Positions 55,412-64,000 of a stretch of DNA of 64,000 bases are shown piece after piece. A program made the translations under genes and the position numbers. The notes beneath the pieces are model-generated. The model was not told where the DNA came from. It was given only the letters and a program-made list of their open reading frames with translations, and searched no databases. This DNA is from Cavia porcellus. Its lineage: Eukaryota; Chordata; Mammalia; Rodentia; Caviidae. The stretch lies in assembly GCF_034190915.1 (NCBI RefSeq), contig NW_026947514.1:7270201-7334200 (forward strand). The letters are read 5' to 3'. How positions within the stretch are numbered: position 1 is the stretch's first letter; each line of letters starts with the position of its first letter.

Positions 55412-55600
55412 TTTTCGGCGCTGGAGATTGAAGCCAGGGCCTTGAGCTGAGCTGCATCCCCAGGCCCTCCCTTCATTTTTTCCTTTGAGACAGAGTCTCT
55501 CTGAGTCACCAAGTTGCCCAAACTGGGCTTGAACTTGGGATCCTCCTGCCACAGCCTCTCACAGTGCCGGGATGAGCAATCCACACCACCAGGCCTGACT
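55412..55600 (-). mobile_element. B1-dID dimeric SINE, minus strand
   Basis: ID half reversed ('ggcgctggagattgaagcc', 'gagctgcatccccagg') then B1 half reversed ('tttgagacagagtctctctg', 'gatcctcctgccacagcc'). Confidence 0.92.
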
Positions 55601-55859
55601 TCTTGAACCTCCTTATTTCCCTTTTTAAAGGTCCGATCGCCAAAATGCCTCCTGCCAGGAGCAGGAAGGGAAGATCAACGGTAGGTGCCTGGCTGTTAAA
55701 TTTCATGAGTGTCACCCCCTCCGGTGCCACCCAGATGCCACCGAGTTCTTCCTGAACACGGAGGGAGCGGCTCTGGCTAAACCAGCGTCTGCCTCTGCCA
55801 GCGTTACAGGCTCCGCGCTGAACAGGAGACTTAAAGAGGGACGAAGGGAAGAGGAGGCA

Positions 55860-56260
55860 ACACAACAGCAGCTTTTCCAACCAATCAAAATCAAATTATA
55901 CCTGCACGACATAATTGGGGTTTAATGAGTGGTTTTATGTTTTGCTAATCAAATCACCATATTGATGGGGTTTATCAGCAGAAATACAATGTTAATTACT
56001 AAGGGACGATAAAAAATTAATGCACCTCCAAGTGCATCGTCCACATTACACAGGGAGGGGCCCGAGCGGACTGGCAGGAAGCTGGTCATTTTTCCCTTTA
56101 ATGAGTCCAGTAGCTGGCGGGCACGGGCCTGAGGGCTCCGGCTGGGCAGTGTTTATTTGCCGTTTTCAATTAAACAAGGTTCAGGGCTGGGCGGCATCCA
56201 CGTGTGCAAACACAAAGCTCTGGGAAGTGAACCCACTCCAGCCCGACCTTCACGGTGAGA
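55860..56260. promoter_or_regulatory. Candidate conserved noncoding block G
   Basis: Repeat-free, strongly AT-rich at its core: 'ccaatcaaaatcaaattat', 'cataattggggtttaatgag', 'gctaatcaaatcaccatat', 'gttaattactaagg', 'aaaaaattaatgcacc', 'ccctttaatgagtcc' and 'ttttcaattaaac'. At least six TAAT/ATTA cores in 300 bases lie between GC-rich flanks. A good developmental-enhancer candidate by composition; unverified. Confidence 0.5.
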
Positions 56261-56814
56261 GGTAACGCTGCCCGGTGCCCGCTGGCCGGCAAGATCCCTG
56301 GCTGCGGCAGTCCCGTGGTAGGGAGCCTGTGCCCAGACGACTCTCAAAGTCAACGACGCTGGCATTCAACACCATCCCACATGAAGGGGGCCCTCACACG
56401 GCCAAGAGTGTTTTGAATTAACACATCACGGGGCAGACGAACAGTCGCTATGCCCTTTCTCCCTGGAGCCCCTCACACCCTGCTGGTGACTCCAAAAGAA
56501 ACGCCCTGCACAAGAAAGGACCCCAGGACCCGGGCCTCTGCCTCAGTTCCTCCAAAGACAAGGATTTGTTTCCCTTTCGAGGCCCATCAAGTGAGAAAAA
56601 AAGGAGCCAGGCACATTGCCATCGGCCAGGAAGAGAAAAAAACAAACAAGAAAAGCGGGTTGCTTAATCGCTTGGTTTCAGTCATTCATTATAAATGAAG
56701 CTATTCAAAAAATCTCAAAATTTTTTCTCTAAATACTTGGAAATGTTTTTTCATTTTTTTCTCATTTCCAAGTCTTTATTTGCTGACCAAAATGAAAACC
56801 GTTCCCACAACATC
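56261..56814. other. Unassigned sequence
   Basis: AT-rich from 56670 to 56790, with no assigned repeat. No exon supported. Confidence 0.3.
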
Positions 56815-56940
56815 GTCCGTACAGAAATGTTCACCATGGCTACATCTGCTGTCACCGAAAACAAGAACTGGCCCGACATCCTTCACCTAGTGGACGGATG
56901 GACAAACAACCTGCGATGGCCACACAGTGGACGGTAACGT
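56815..56940 (+). mobile_element. Degenerate L1 fragment, plus strand
   Basis: 'acagaaatgttcaccatgg' then 'gaaaacaagaactggccc' and 'gtggacggatggacaaac' follow the order of the end of L1 ORF2, heavily mutated. Confidence 0.5.
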
Positions 56941-57474
56941 GGTTCTCTGCCTCTTCCCCACAGTGGCTGCCAGGATTCTGACTTGAAACCCAAGTTTGGT
57001 TTTGTGCGTTTGGCCATTTTTGTGACGGAGGCCTGATATGCGTTGCGCGGTGGTGCTGCCTGCTAAGCTCGGGTTTTAGAGACCCATCTTTGCATCGCCA
57101 GCCACAGCTCTCTAACCAGCGCTGCCGGTGATTGTGAAGCTGTTACAGGTTTGGGAATTCTTTCCAAGCAAGCTGAGACTCAGAGAGGGAGAGAAACACA
57201 GCAGATTTGCATAAACCGGGATTGAGCTCTTCACGCTTCTGGCCCACCTTGAAAGCTTTTCATGTGACATCATGTTCATTCTTATTTTAAACAGAAAAAA
57301 TTTCAAAGCAAGATAATTAGAGGGAAACAATGGTCAATACATAGCATATTGTTGTCTTTAAGTGAGTTATTCAGAGTACAAAATAGGAGCGTTTAATTGT
57401 CCAAATAATATTAGCACAAACCTTTCTTTTCAATGAATTAAGAGAAATTAATAGTATAACTGTCTTAACTACTA
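56941..57474. other. Unassigned sequence
   Basis: Becomes AT-rich from 57270. No gene or clear repeat recognised. Confidence 0.3.
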
Positions 57475-57541
57475 TATAGAGAGAGAGAAAGAAAAGAGAA
57501 AATATATTATATGTATGTATATATATATATATATATATGTA
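57475..57541. repeat. GA/TA simple repeat at the L1 3' edge
   Basis: A GA-rich run followed by (TA)n. It lies just beyond the 3' end of the antisense L1 and may derive from its tail. Confidence 0.85.
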
Positions 57542-58085
57542 ATTTCACACTAGGGAGACAAAATGATGTTTACATGTGTGAGTCTGATTTATTTCACTGT
57601 TGAGGATAGTCTCTAGTTGCATCCATTTACCTATAAAAGACTCAATTTATCCTTCTTTAGGCTGAGTGGTACTCCATTGTATAAAAATATGACATCTTTT
57701 TTATCCATTCTTCAGCTGAAGGGCATTTAGGTTGTTTCCAAGACTTAGCTGTTACAAATTATGTTGCTATTAATATAGGTGCACATATATTGCTGTGGTA
57801 TGAAGTTTTTAATTCTTTTGGAAAGATACTCAGAGGAGGAATAGCTGAATCCAATGGGACCTCCAATCCTAGTTTTTTGAGGAATCTCCACAGTGACTTC
57901 ACTATCTACACTCCCAACAGTGGAGAAAGATTTTTTTCCCCCACATCCCTGCTAGCATTTGTCATGGGTTGATTTCCTGATAACAATCATTCTTTCCAGG
58001 GTGAGGTGGAATCTCAGTGTTGTTTTAATTTGCATCTCTTGAATAATCAGTGATGTTGAACATTTTGTATATATTTATTTAGCAT

Positions 58086-58999
58086 TTATATTTCTTTATA
58101 TGAAAAGTGTATATTCATCTCAGATGCCCATTTTTGAACTGGATCCTCAAATCTGGGAGGTTTTTTTCTTTTAGTTCTTTGTAAGTTCTCCATAGTAATC
58201 CTTTGTCTGAGGAACAGCTGGCCAACATTTTCTCCGACATTCTGGGTTGTCTCCTCACTCTGTTGGTTTTTCTTGCTGTGCAAAAGTTTTTCAGTAGGAT
58301 GAGATCCCAGTTGCTGATTCTTTGGGGTTTGGTTCATAAAATCTTTGCCTACACCCACATCTTCAAAAGTTTTACTTATTTTATCTTTTAGCAGATTTAA
58401 TGTCTCTGTTTTAATATTTAGATCTTTGAGCCATTCTAAATTTAGTTTAGTGCATGGTGATAGACATGGGTCCAGGTTTAATCTTCAGCAAGTGTAGAGC
58501 CAGTTTTTCCAGCACCACTTATTAAAGAGGCTGTCTTTCTTCCAGTGAATGTGCTTGGTACCTTTATCAAAGATAAGGTGGCTGAGTGTGTCTTGAGATG
58601 TTTCTGCATCTTCTAATGTGTTCCACTGATCTTCAGGTCTGGTTTTTTTTTGGTCAGTTTGCCAAGCAGTTTTTATCACAGTAGCATCTTAGTATAATTC
58701 AGGTCAGGGATTGTGATGCCCCCCGCCTTGCCTTTGCTGCCCAGGATTGCCTTTGCTATTCTAGGTCTCTTCTGGCTCCAGATGAATTTTAGGACTACTT
58801 TGTCTAATTCTGTGAGATACGCTATTGGAATGTTGATTGGGATTGTATTGAATCTATATAACAGAAGTATGATCATTTTCACTATATTGGTTCTGCCTAC
58901 CCAAGAACAAGGGATCTCTCTCCATTTTCTAATATCTTCTTCAATCTCCTTTTTCAGAGTGCCGTAGTTTTCAACGTAGAGATCTTTTACATCCTTCAT
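58086..58999 (-). pseudogene. L1 ORF2 C-terminal region, broken
   Basis: Open pieces at 58676-58999 ('[20 protein letters not shown]', '[18 protein letters not shown]', 'GGITIPDLN'), 58485-58679 and 58086-58358 ('VGKDFMNQTPKNQQ', 'NLQRTKRKKPP') match the thumb and C-terminal parts of L1 ORF2. A frame change separates the first from the second, and stops separate the second from the third. Confidence 0.85.
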
Positions 59000-59010
59000 T
59001 AGATTGATTC

Positions 59011-59741
59011 CTATGTATCTCTCTTTTTAAACACTATTGTGGAAGGGTTTTTCCCCCCTGATTTCTCTCTCAGTTTGTTATTCATGTACAAGCAGGCTAT
59101 TGATTTTTGAGTGGTGAGTTTGTCTCCTGCTATGCCACTGAACTTGTTTATTAAATCCATCAGCTTTTTTAGTGGAGCTCTTTGGTCTTCTATGTAGAGT
59201 ATCATGTCATCTGCAAATAACGATAATTTAACTTCTTCCTTTCCTATCTCTTTTCCTTTTATTTCTTTCTCTTGTCTAATTGCTCTGGAGAAAGTTTCCG
59301 GGACTGTGTTGAATAAGAGTGGAGACAATGGACATCCTTGTCTTGTTCCTGATTTTAGAGAAAAAGCTTTCAGTTTTTGTCCATTTAGTACGATGTTGGC
59401 TGCTGGTTTGTCATACATGGCTTTTATCAGATTGAGATAAAGCCCATCTATTTCAATTTTCTGTAGGGTTTTTATCATGAATGGGCTCTGGACTTTGTCA
59501 AAAGCTTTTTCTGCATCTATTTGATCATATTCTTGTTCTTGGCTCTGTTAATATGGTGTAATACATTTATTGATTCGTGTATGTTGAACCATCCCTGAAT
59601 CTGTGGGATGAATCCCACTTGGCCATGGTGTATAATCTTCGTGATAATTTGCTGCATTCTGTTTGCCAGTATCTTATTGAGGATTTTTGCATCTATGTTT
59701 ATTAGGGAAACTGGCCTGTTCTCTTTCTTAGCTTGGGCCAT
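59011..59741 (-). pseudogene. L1 ORF2 reverse transcriptase region, broken
   Basis: Reverse transcriptase motifs are visible: '[18 protein letters not shown]' and 'HGQVGFIPQ' in the piece 59517-59741, then '[15 protein letters not shown]' and the catalytic FADD box (codons at 59206-59217) with 'ILYIED' in the piece 59011-59478. The two pieces are in different frames, so a frameshift separates them near 59.5 kb. All catalytic signatures remain recognisable, which suggests a moderately old insertion, but the protein cannot be made intact. Confidence 0.92.
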
Positions 59742-59991
59742 CTCTGGTTTTGGTATCAGGGTGATGCTTGCTTCCAGGAATGAATTTGGAAGTATTGCTC
59801 CCTTTTCAATTCATTACGGTTTGAGAAATAGTGGTGTTAGGTCTTCTCTAAATTTCTTGTAGAATTCAGTAGTGAATCCATCAGGGCCTGGGTTTTTCCT
59901 TATTGGTAGGTTTTCAATTACATCTTTGATTCCATTGGTGGATATTGATTTATTTAGGATTCTTACGTCTTCTTGATTCGGCTTTGGTAAT

Positions 59992-60579
59992 TCATATGTC
60001 TATTTCTTCTGCACTCTCCATCTTATTAGAGTATAAGGTTTCCGAGTAGGTAGAGATGATCTTCTGGATTTCTGCAGGAGCTCTTGTGATTGCACCCTTC
60101 TCATTCCCAGTTGCATGGATTTGAGTCTTTTCTTTCCTTTTTTGGATAAAGTTGGATAAGGGTTTGTCAATGTTTTTATTCCTCCAAGGAACCAACTGTT
60201 TGATTCATTGATCCTTTGTATTTTTTTTAGTCTCCAATGTGTTAATTTTTGCTGTAACCTTTATAATTTCCTCCTTGGTATGAGCTTTTGACTTAGCCAG
60301 CTCTTCTTTTTCTAGAAGTTTGAGGCTCACCATTAAGTTATTTATAGTGGTTGCTCTGTCTTCCTGATATGCATATTTAGTGCTATAAATTTCCCTTTTA
60401 GGACTGCTTTCAAATAAGTTCTGGTATGTTTCACTGTCAATATCATTCAACTTTAAAAACTGTCTAATTTCTTCTTTATTTTCATCTGTGACCCATTGGT
60501 TGTAGAGGAGGCTGATATTTACTTCCCATGTGTTTATAAGATTCTTGTGGTTTCTTTTGCCATGGATTTCCAATTTCAT
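59992..60579 (-). pseudogene. L1 ORF2 linker region, broken
   Basis: Two open pieces in one frame (60205-60579 and 59992-60195) are separated by a stop. They carry the Lys/Glu-rich region between endonuclease and reverse transcriptase ('EIRQFLKLNDID', 'TYQNLFESS', 'EEIIKVTAKINTLE'). The frame differs from the endonuclease piece upstream, so a frameshift lies between 60579 and 60785. Confidence 0.8.
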
Positions 60580-60784
60580 TGCACTATGGTCTGATAATAT
60601 TCATGGGATAATTTCAGTTCCTTTGCATTTACTTAAGTATGTTCTATGAGCTAGCATGCAGCTGAGAAGAATGTGTATTCTGAAGCTGTGGGGTGAAACA
60701 CTGCATACATCTACAAAGTCCATTTGTTCAAAAGTTTAGTTTAGCGATAATATTCATTATTGATTTTTTTTTTTTTGGTCTGCT

Positions 60785-61250
60785 TCAGCTGTCTTTTTGT
60801 AACAGTGGGGTTTTGAGATCCCCCAATACAATTGTTTTAGGGCTTATTTGATTTTTCACACCCGTTAGTATTTGTTTTATATAGTTAGGTGCACTGATAT
60901 TTGTTGCATATATATTTATGATTATCTGTTCCTCTTGGATTGTTCCCTTTACAAAGATGTAGTGACCTTCTTTATCCCTCTTAGTCAGTCTTGTCTTGAA
61001 ACTCACTTGGTTCATGAATAGAATAGCTACCCCTGCTGTTTTCTGGGTTCCTGCCACATGGAGTATTGTTTTCCATCCTTTGACTTTTAGTCTATGAGTT
61101 TCTTTTTTAATTCAATGTGTTTCTTGTATGCAGCATATAGTTGGGTCTTCCTCCTTGATCCATTCTACCAGTCCGGACCTTTTGATTGGAGAACTGAGAT
61201 CATTAATGTCAGTATTATTGACTTATGCTTGTTAAGTTATTTTCCTGTTG
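60785..61250 (-). pseudogene. L1 ORF2 endonuclease region, broken
   Basis: Translation on minus shows the APE-type endonuclease motif CCIQETH encoded at 61115-61135, followed at once by an in-frame stop (TGA at 61112-61114). Further down the same frame, 60785-61057 keeps 'TAGVAILF', 'HYIFVKG' and 'IVLGDL' patterns typical of the L1 endonuclease core. The enzyme would nick target DNA for target-primed reverse transcription. The stop codons here make it inactive. Confidence 0.82.
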
Positions 61251-61275
61251 TTGGCTTCCTCTTTTTCCCCTCTTT

Positions 61276-61461
61276 CTATTGTTTGCCTCTCCTGGCTGCC
61301 TCCTTGTGTTGGGGTTCATGGAGCTGTAGTCCTTGATACCTTTCTAGAGTCTCCTGTAGAACATTTTGGAGTGCTGGATTGGATTTTGGAGTGCTGCTTA
61401 TAAATTTCCTCAGATGTTCTTTGTCGTGAAAGCCTCTTACTTCCCAATCAGTTTTGAGCAA
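61276..61461 (-). pseudogene. L1 ORF1 protein C-terminal remnant
   Basis: An open piece of about 60 codons on minus contains the pattern 'HDKEHLRKF' followed by an 'NPALQNVLQETLE' stretch, corresponding to the end of the L1 ORF1 RNA-binding protein (C-terminal domain). It lies immediately upstream of the ORF2 remnants with spacing normal for L1. The coiled coil and RRM regions are not preserved in an open frame here. Non-functional fragment. Confidence 0.75.
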
Positions 61462-61870
61462 TAGTTTTGCAGGTGCATCAATCTAGGTTGAGGGTTGCTC
61501 TCTTCAAGTATTTCCTCAAAATACTTCCCCTCAAGCTCTCCTTGACTTGAGAGTTTGTGCTGAGAAGTCGGCTGTAATTCTGATTAGCTTTGCTTTATGG
61601 GTGATTTGTTTCTTCTCCCTAACAGATTCTATTCTTGTGTTGGATTTCTGGAATCTTGACTTGGATATACCTGGCTGTAAATTTATTTTTCGTGGTAAAT
61701 TGGAGTTCTATGTGCCTCATTTATGTGTATGCCAAGTTCTTTCTCTCTACCAGGGAAATTTTCTGTCATGACTTCTGTGGATAATTTTTTTATAGTATTT
61801 GTGGAATCTCCCGTATTCATTGACTCTCCTCAGTCTTAAGTTTTTCTTCTTTGTCTCCTCTAGCAGCTGC

Positions 61871-62825
61871 TGGACTGAGGGCTCATGGCTGAGAGTAGAG
61901 GGTACTGTGATCCCCATTATTTTTATTTATAGATCCTCACCCTGCCCCAGTTCCGAGCTCTGGCTTTGTCTCTGTGTTACAGTGACAAACATGTCTGATG
62001 TCCCACAGTTGCTCAGTGCGATGCTGAGAGCTGAGTGGGAATCAAACCCAAATTTTCTGGCAACAGCAAAGCTGAAGCCTTTTCCACCATGCGTGTCCAC
62101 TCCCAGACTTACAGCGAGCCCCAACCTCTGTCCTTGGGAAGACTCTGCAGCCCGGGACAGTGCCCGTCCCATGTCCCCACCAGCTCCAGAAAGACTAACC
62201 CAGTCAAGCTTCTGTCACTGTTTTTCTGCTCAGAGAAGGAAAGAAACGTCTGTGGGCTGAGGCAGGGCAGAGGTGGCTCTTCTGTAGCCACAGTGCTTTG
62301 CCCTGAATGCTGCCCATCTGTTTCCCATTGCAGAGCCCACAGGTGCCCTTGTCACTCTTGGCCACCAAGCTAGATGCAGCTATTTTGCAAGTAGAGCTAA
62401 AGGACCAGAGGAAGTGGTCAGGAAGCAGCCAGCGGTTCCCTAATTTTACAGATGAGGAAATTGGGAGCCAGACAATAAATCAATTTGTGAGGGTCCAGAC
62501 CAGAGCTGAGGCTCCTAACGTTTAGGCCAGCACTTTTCTCTACTGCCCAGATCAGATGCTTTTCCCAGTTGTGACTCCTTGGGGGTTTCACCCCTAAGAT
62601 GCAAGTTCCATGGAAGCAGGGGCTAGGACACAGCTTGTTTTAGAGTCGGAACTTTGCCGCCGTCTCTCCCTCCCAGACACCTGTGGAAGGAATCTCAGTG
62701 GAGATGTGGCCGTAGCCCAGACCTCGGTCTCACCCAATCACCAAACAGCAAGAACTACAGATGACTTTGCCCAGTGCTTCTCAAGCTGGCCTTCATGGTG
62801 GACCTTCTCCTTCTCTAAGAAAACA
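61871..62825. other. Unassigned sequence with MIR scraps
   Basis: 62425-62545 ('ccctaattttacagatgagg', 'gaaattgggagccagac') is a probable MIR on minus. 61995-62095 ('gggaatcaaacccaaatttt') may be another. No exon supported. Confidence 0.4.
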
Positions 62826-62918
62826 TTTTATTTTTTTTAAATGCTGAGGATCAAACCCAGAGCTTTGTGCCTGCGGCACAAGTGTGCTTGACTGCTGAGC
62901 CGCCACCCAGCTCTCCAG
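62826..62918 (-). mobile_element. ID-type SINE, minus strand
   Basis: T-rich tail, then 'gctgaggatcaaacccagag', 'gcacaagtgtgcttgac' and 'tgctgagccgccacccagc' read on plus as a reversed ID element. Confidence 0.85.
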
Positions 62919-63524
62919 CAAAATCTGAACTAGAAGTCTTTGGAAATCAGGGATGGAAGCATCCATTCCTGTCAACTGCCCCCAAAAGTGGCCTCCATGT
63001 GGGCACCATGTCACAACTGAAAATCCTGCCATCTGGTCCACCCATCTGTATATGCCAATCAGATGACAATGACACCACATCAATGGCTTGTTTGCCACTG
63101 ATAAGCAGTCCAATACAAAGGAGCTTTGCTCTTTATGGACACTCGGGAACCCAGGACTCCTCCATCAGGGCTCCGCCATCTTCTAGGGTGAGTGTCCTAC
63201 ATCCTTTAGCACAGGAGGTGGACATCATTTGTGCCCACACTACACAGGCCAGACAGCAACCCCCAGCCCGCTGAGTGCAAAGGAGGCTGGGAATTGCAAT
63301 CTGAGTCTGGGTGCGGTGAGCACACAGCTTGCTCTGACAGTCCTTCCCATCCTACACAAGAACTCCCAGGTTCAGAAAGCTTAAGCTGGCTGTCCGTGGG
63401 CCACACACGTCTTGCTTTACTTGGATCTATGGCTTCCCATCGAGGACCCTACACGCAGTGCCACAGCACCCAGAGGAAGTAACACAGTAGAAAGACAAAT
63501 AAAACAATCCAATGTAAACCACCG
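62919..63524. other. Unassigned sequence
   Basis: Near 63283 'aggctgggaattgcaatc' looks like the inverted counterpart of the MER-type segment at 41425. Otherwise nothing is recognised. Confidence 0.35.
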
Positions 63525-63690
63525 CAGACAGACGACTCTGGGTTAACACCCTGACTCTGCAGCCTCCCTCATGAACCAGAATGGGCCAGTCTCTGGCTCT
63601 CTCTGAAGCGCAGTTTGCTCATCTGGAAAACGGAGGTAGCAATATCAACAGTAATGAGTCACCAGAATGTAGGACATAGCCAGCCCCTAG
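63525..63690 (+). mobile_element. MIR SINE remnant
   Basis: 'gactctgggttaacaccctg', 'gcgcagtttgctcatctgg', 'aaaacggaggtagcaatatc' follows the MIR core on plus. Confidence 0.68.
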
Positions 63691-63779
63691 TCCCGAGGTG
63701 GAGAGGGGCTTAACTGTAACAGACTTTTATTGTGCTCACTTGGACCTTGGACCCTCCCAACCCCCATCCCTGCTTCCCT

Positions 63780-64000
63780 ATTTCCCCCATAACATTTATT
63801 ATTTTTGACCAAAGTATGGCATTTATAAATGTGCTATCTGTGTTCTTTATAGCTCTTTCCCTCTGAAATGTGAGCTCCGTGAGGAAAGTATTTGAAGGCA
63901 TTTTGGCAACTGAAGGTTCCACAAGATCCCAGGACAGCGTCTGGCACAAATGAAGCATTTGCTGCATGAATGAATGGATGGACGAATGAATGAACCCATT
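63780..64000 (+). mobile_element. L2 LINE 3' end remnant
   Basis: 'tgaaatgtgagctccgtgagg' -like text then 'caggacagcgtctggcac' and a (GAATGAATGGATG)-type tail, cut by the window end, is the typical L2 3' terminus with TGAA-type tail repeats. Confidence 0.65.

Larger units (their letters stand above)
57545..61870 (-). mobile_element. Long broken L1 retrotransposon, minus strand
   Basis: About 4.3 kb of L1 reads on minus, with its 3' end near 57.55 kb and its 5' part near 61.87 kb. In order from the 5' side are an ORF1 C-terminal piece, a canonical short spacer, the ORF2 endonuclease, reverse transcriptase and C-terminal regions, and the 3' UTR-like end. ORF2 pieces fall into different frames with at least five frame changes, plus in-frame stops, so the copy cannot encode the retrotransposition proteins. 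The 5' UTR and most of ORF1 are missing or too diverged to recognise; the stretch 61.5-61.87 kb resembles L1 sequence upstream in old families. The right boundary is approximate. Confidence 0.93.

Noticed and set aside
1..64000. CRISPR arrays, operons, phage or plasmid genes
   Set aside because: The repeats present are microsatellites and mammalian transposons. No spaced palindromic repeats with unique spacers and no prokaryotic gene organisation are seen.

Overview
This window is vertebrate nuclear DNA, specifically mammalian and most likely from a non-muroid rodent. The main evidence is the SINE set. Many copies have a B1-like (7SL-derived) half followed by an ID-like (tRNA-derived) half with a 'gttcaatccccagtacc'-type B box and an A-rich tail. 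Such B1-dID dimers are known from squirrels, dormice, beavers and caviomorph/hystricid rodents, not from mouse or rat. Squirrel family is my first guess; a beaver, mole-rat or cavy relative is possible. Monomeric B1 and ID copies, a rodent-style L1, ERVL-MaLR-type LTRs, MIR, L2 and old DNA-transposon relics support a placental mammal.

I found no cellular protein-coding gene or exon that I can defend. Every long open frame is explained by a simple repeat (the IHPS-type frames at 7.1-7.8 kb and 33 kb, SL-rich frames over GA tracts), by L1, or by chance in GC-rich sequence. I saw no structural RNA gene beyond SINEs derived from RNA genes, and no CRISPR, operon or prokaryotic feature. The window is best read as intergenic DNA or the interior of a very large intron.

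Layout. 0-7 kb: mostly unique sequence with a B1-like SINE and a 3' L1 scrap. 7.09-7.80 kb: a 0.7-kb (ATGG)n array. 7.8-15.5 kb: GC-rich unassigned sequence, a hAT-like relic, a B1-dID, an ID and simple repeats. 15.5-17.4 kb: a cluster of low-repeat, TAAT-rich blocks that look like conserved developmental enhancers. 17.7-22.5 kb: SINEs, a pogo/Tigger-like relic, a 52-bp duplicated segment and another hAT-like relic. 22.6-23.75 kb: a second enhancer-like block. 25.7-29.1 kb: old L1, ID, B1, L2 and an LTR. 30.0-30.26 kb: an enhancer-like block. 30.9-33.4 kb: a pogo-like relic, old L1 and a GATA tract. 36.6-37.7 and 38.4-38.7 kb: the most enhancer-like blocks, with two octamer sites. 39.2-45.4 kb: LTRs, SINEs, a third pogo-like copy and an L1 3' end. 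49.3-49.6 kb: an enhancer-like block. 50.7-52.1 kb: an L1-like element split by an MLT1-like LTR. 54.7-55.6 kb: L2 and a SINE. 55.86-56.26 kb: an enhancer-like block. 57.5-61.9 kb: a long, broken antisense L1. 62-64 kb: ID, MIR and L2 remnants.

The overall picture, repeat-poor AT-rich islands separated by GC-rich unique DNA and old repeats, fits a regulatory gene desert or a large intron of a developmental gene. That is inference: I cannot name the neighbouring gene, and conservation cannot be tested from one sequence. No new biological system is evident.
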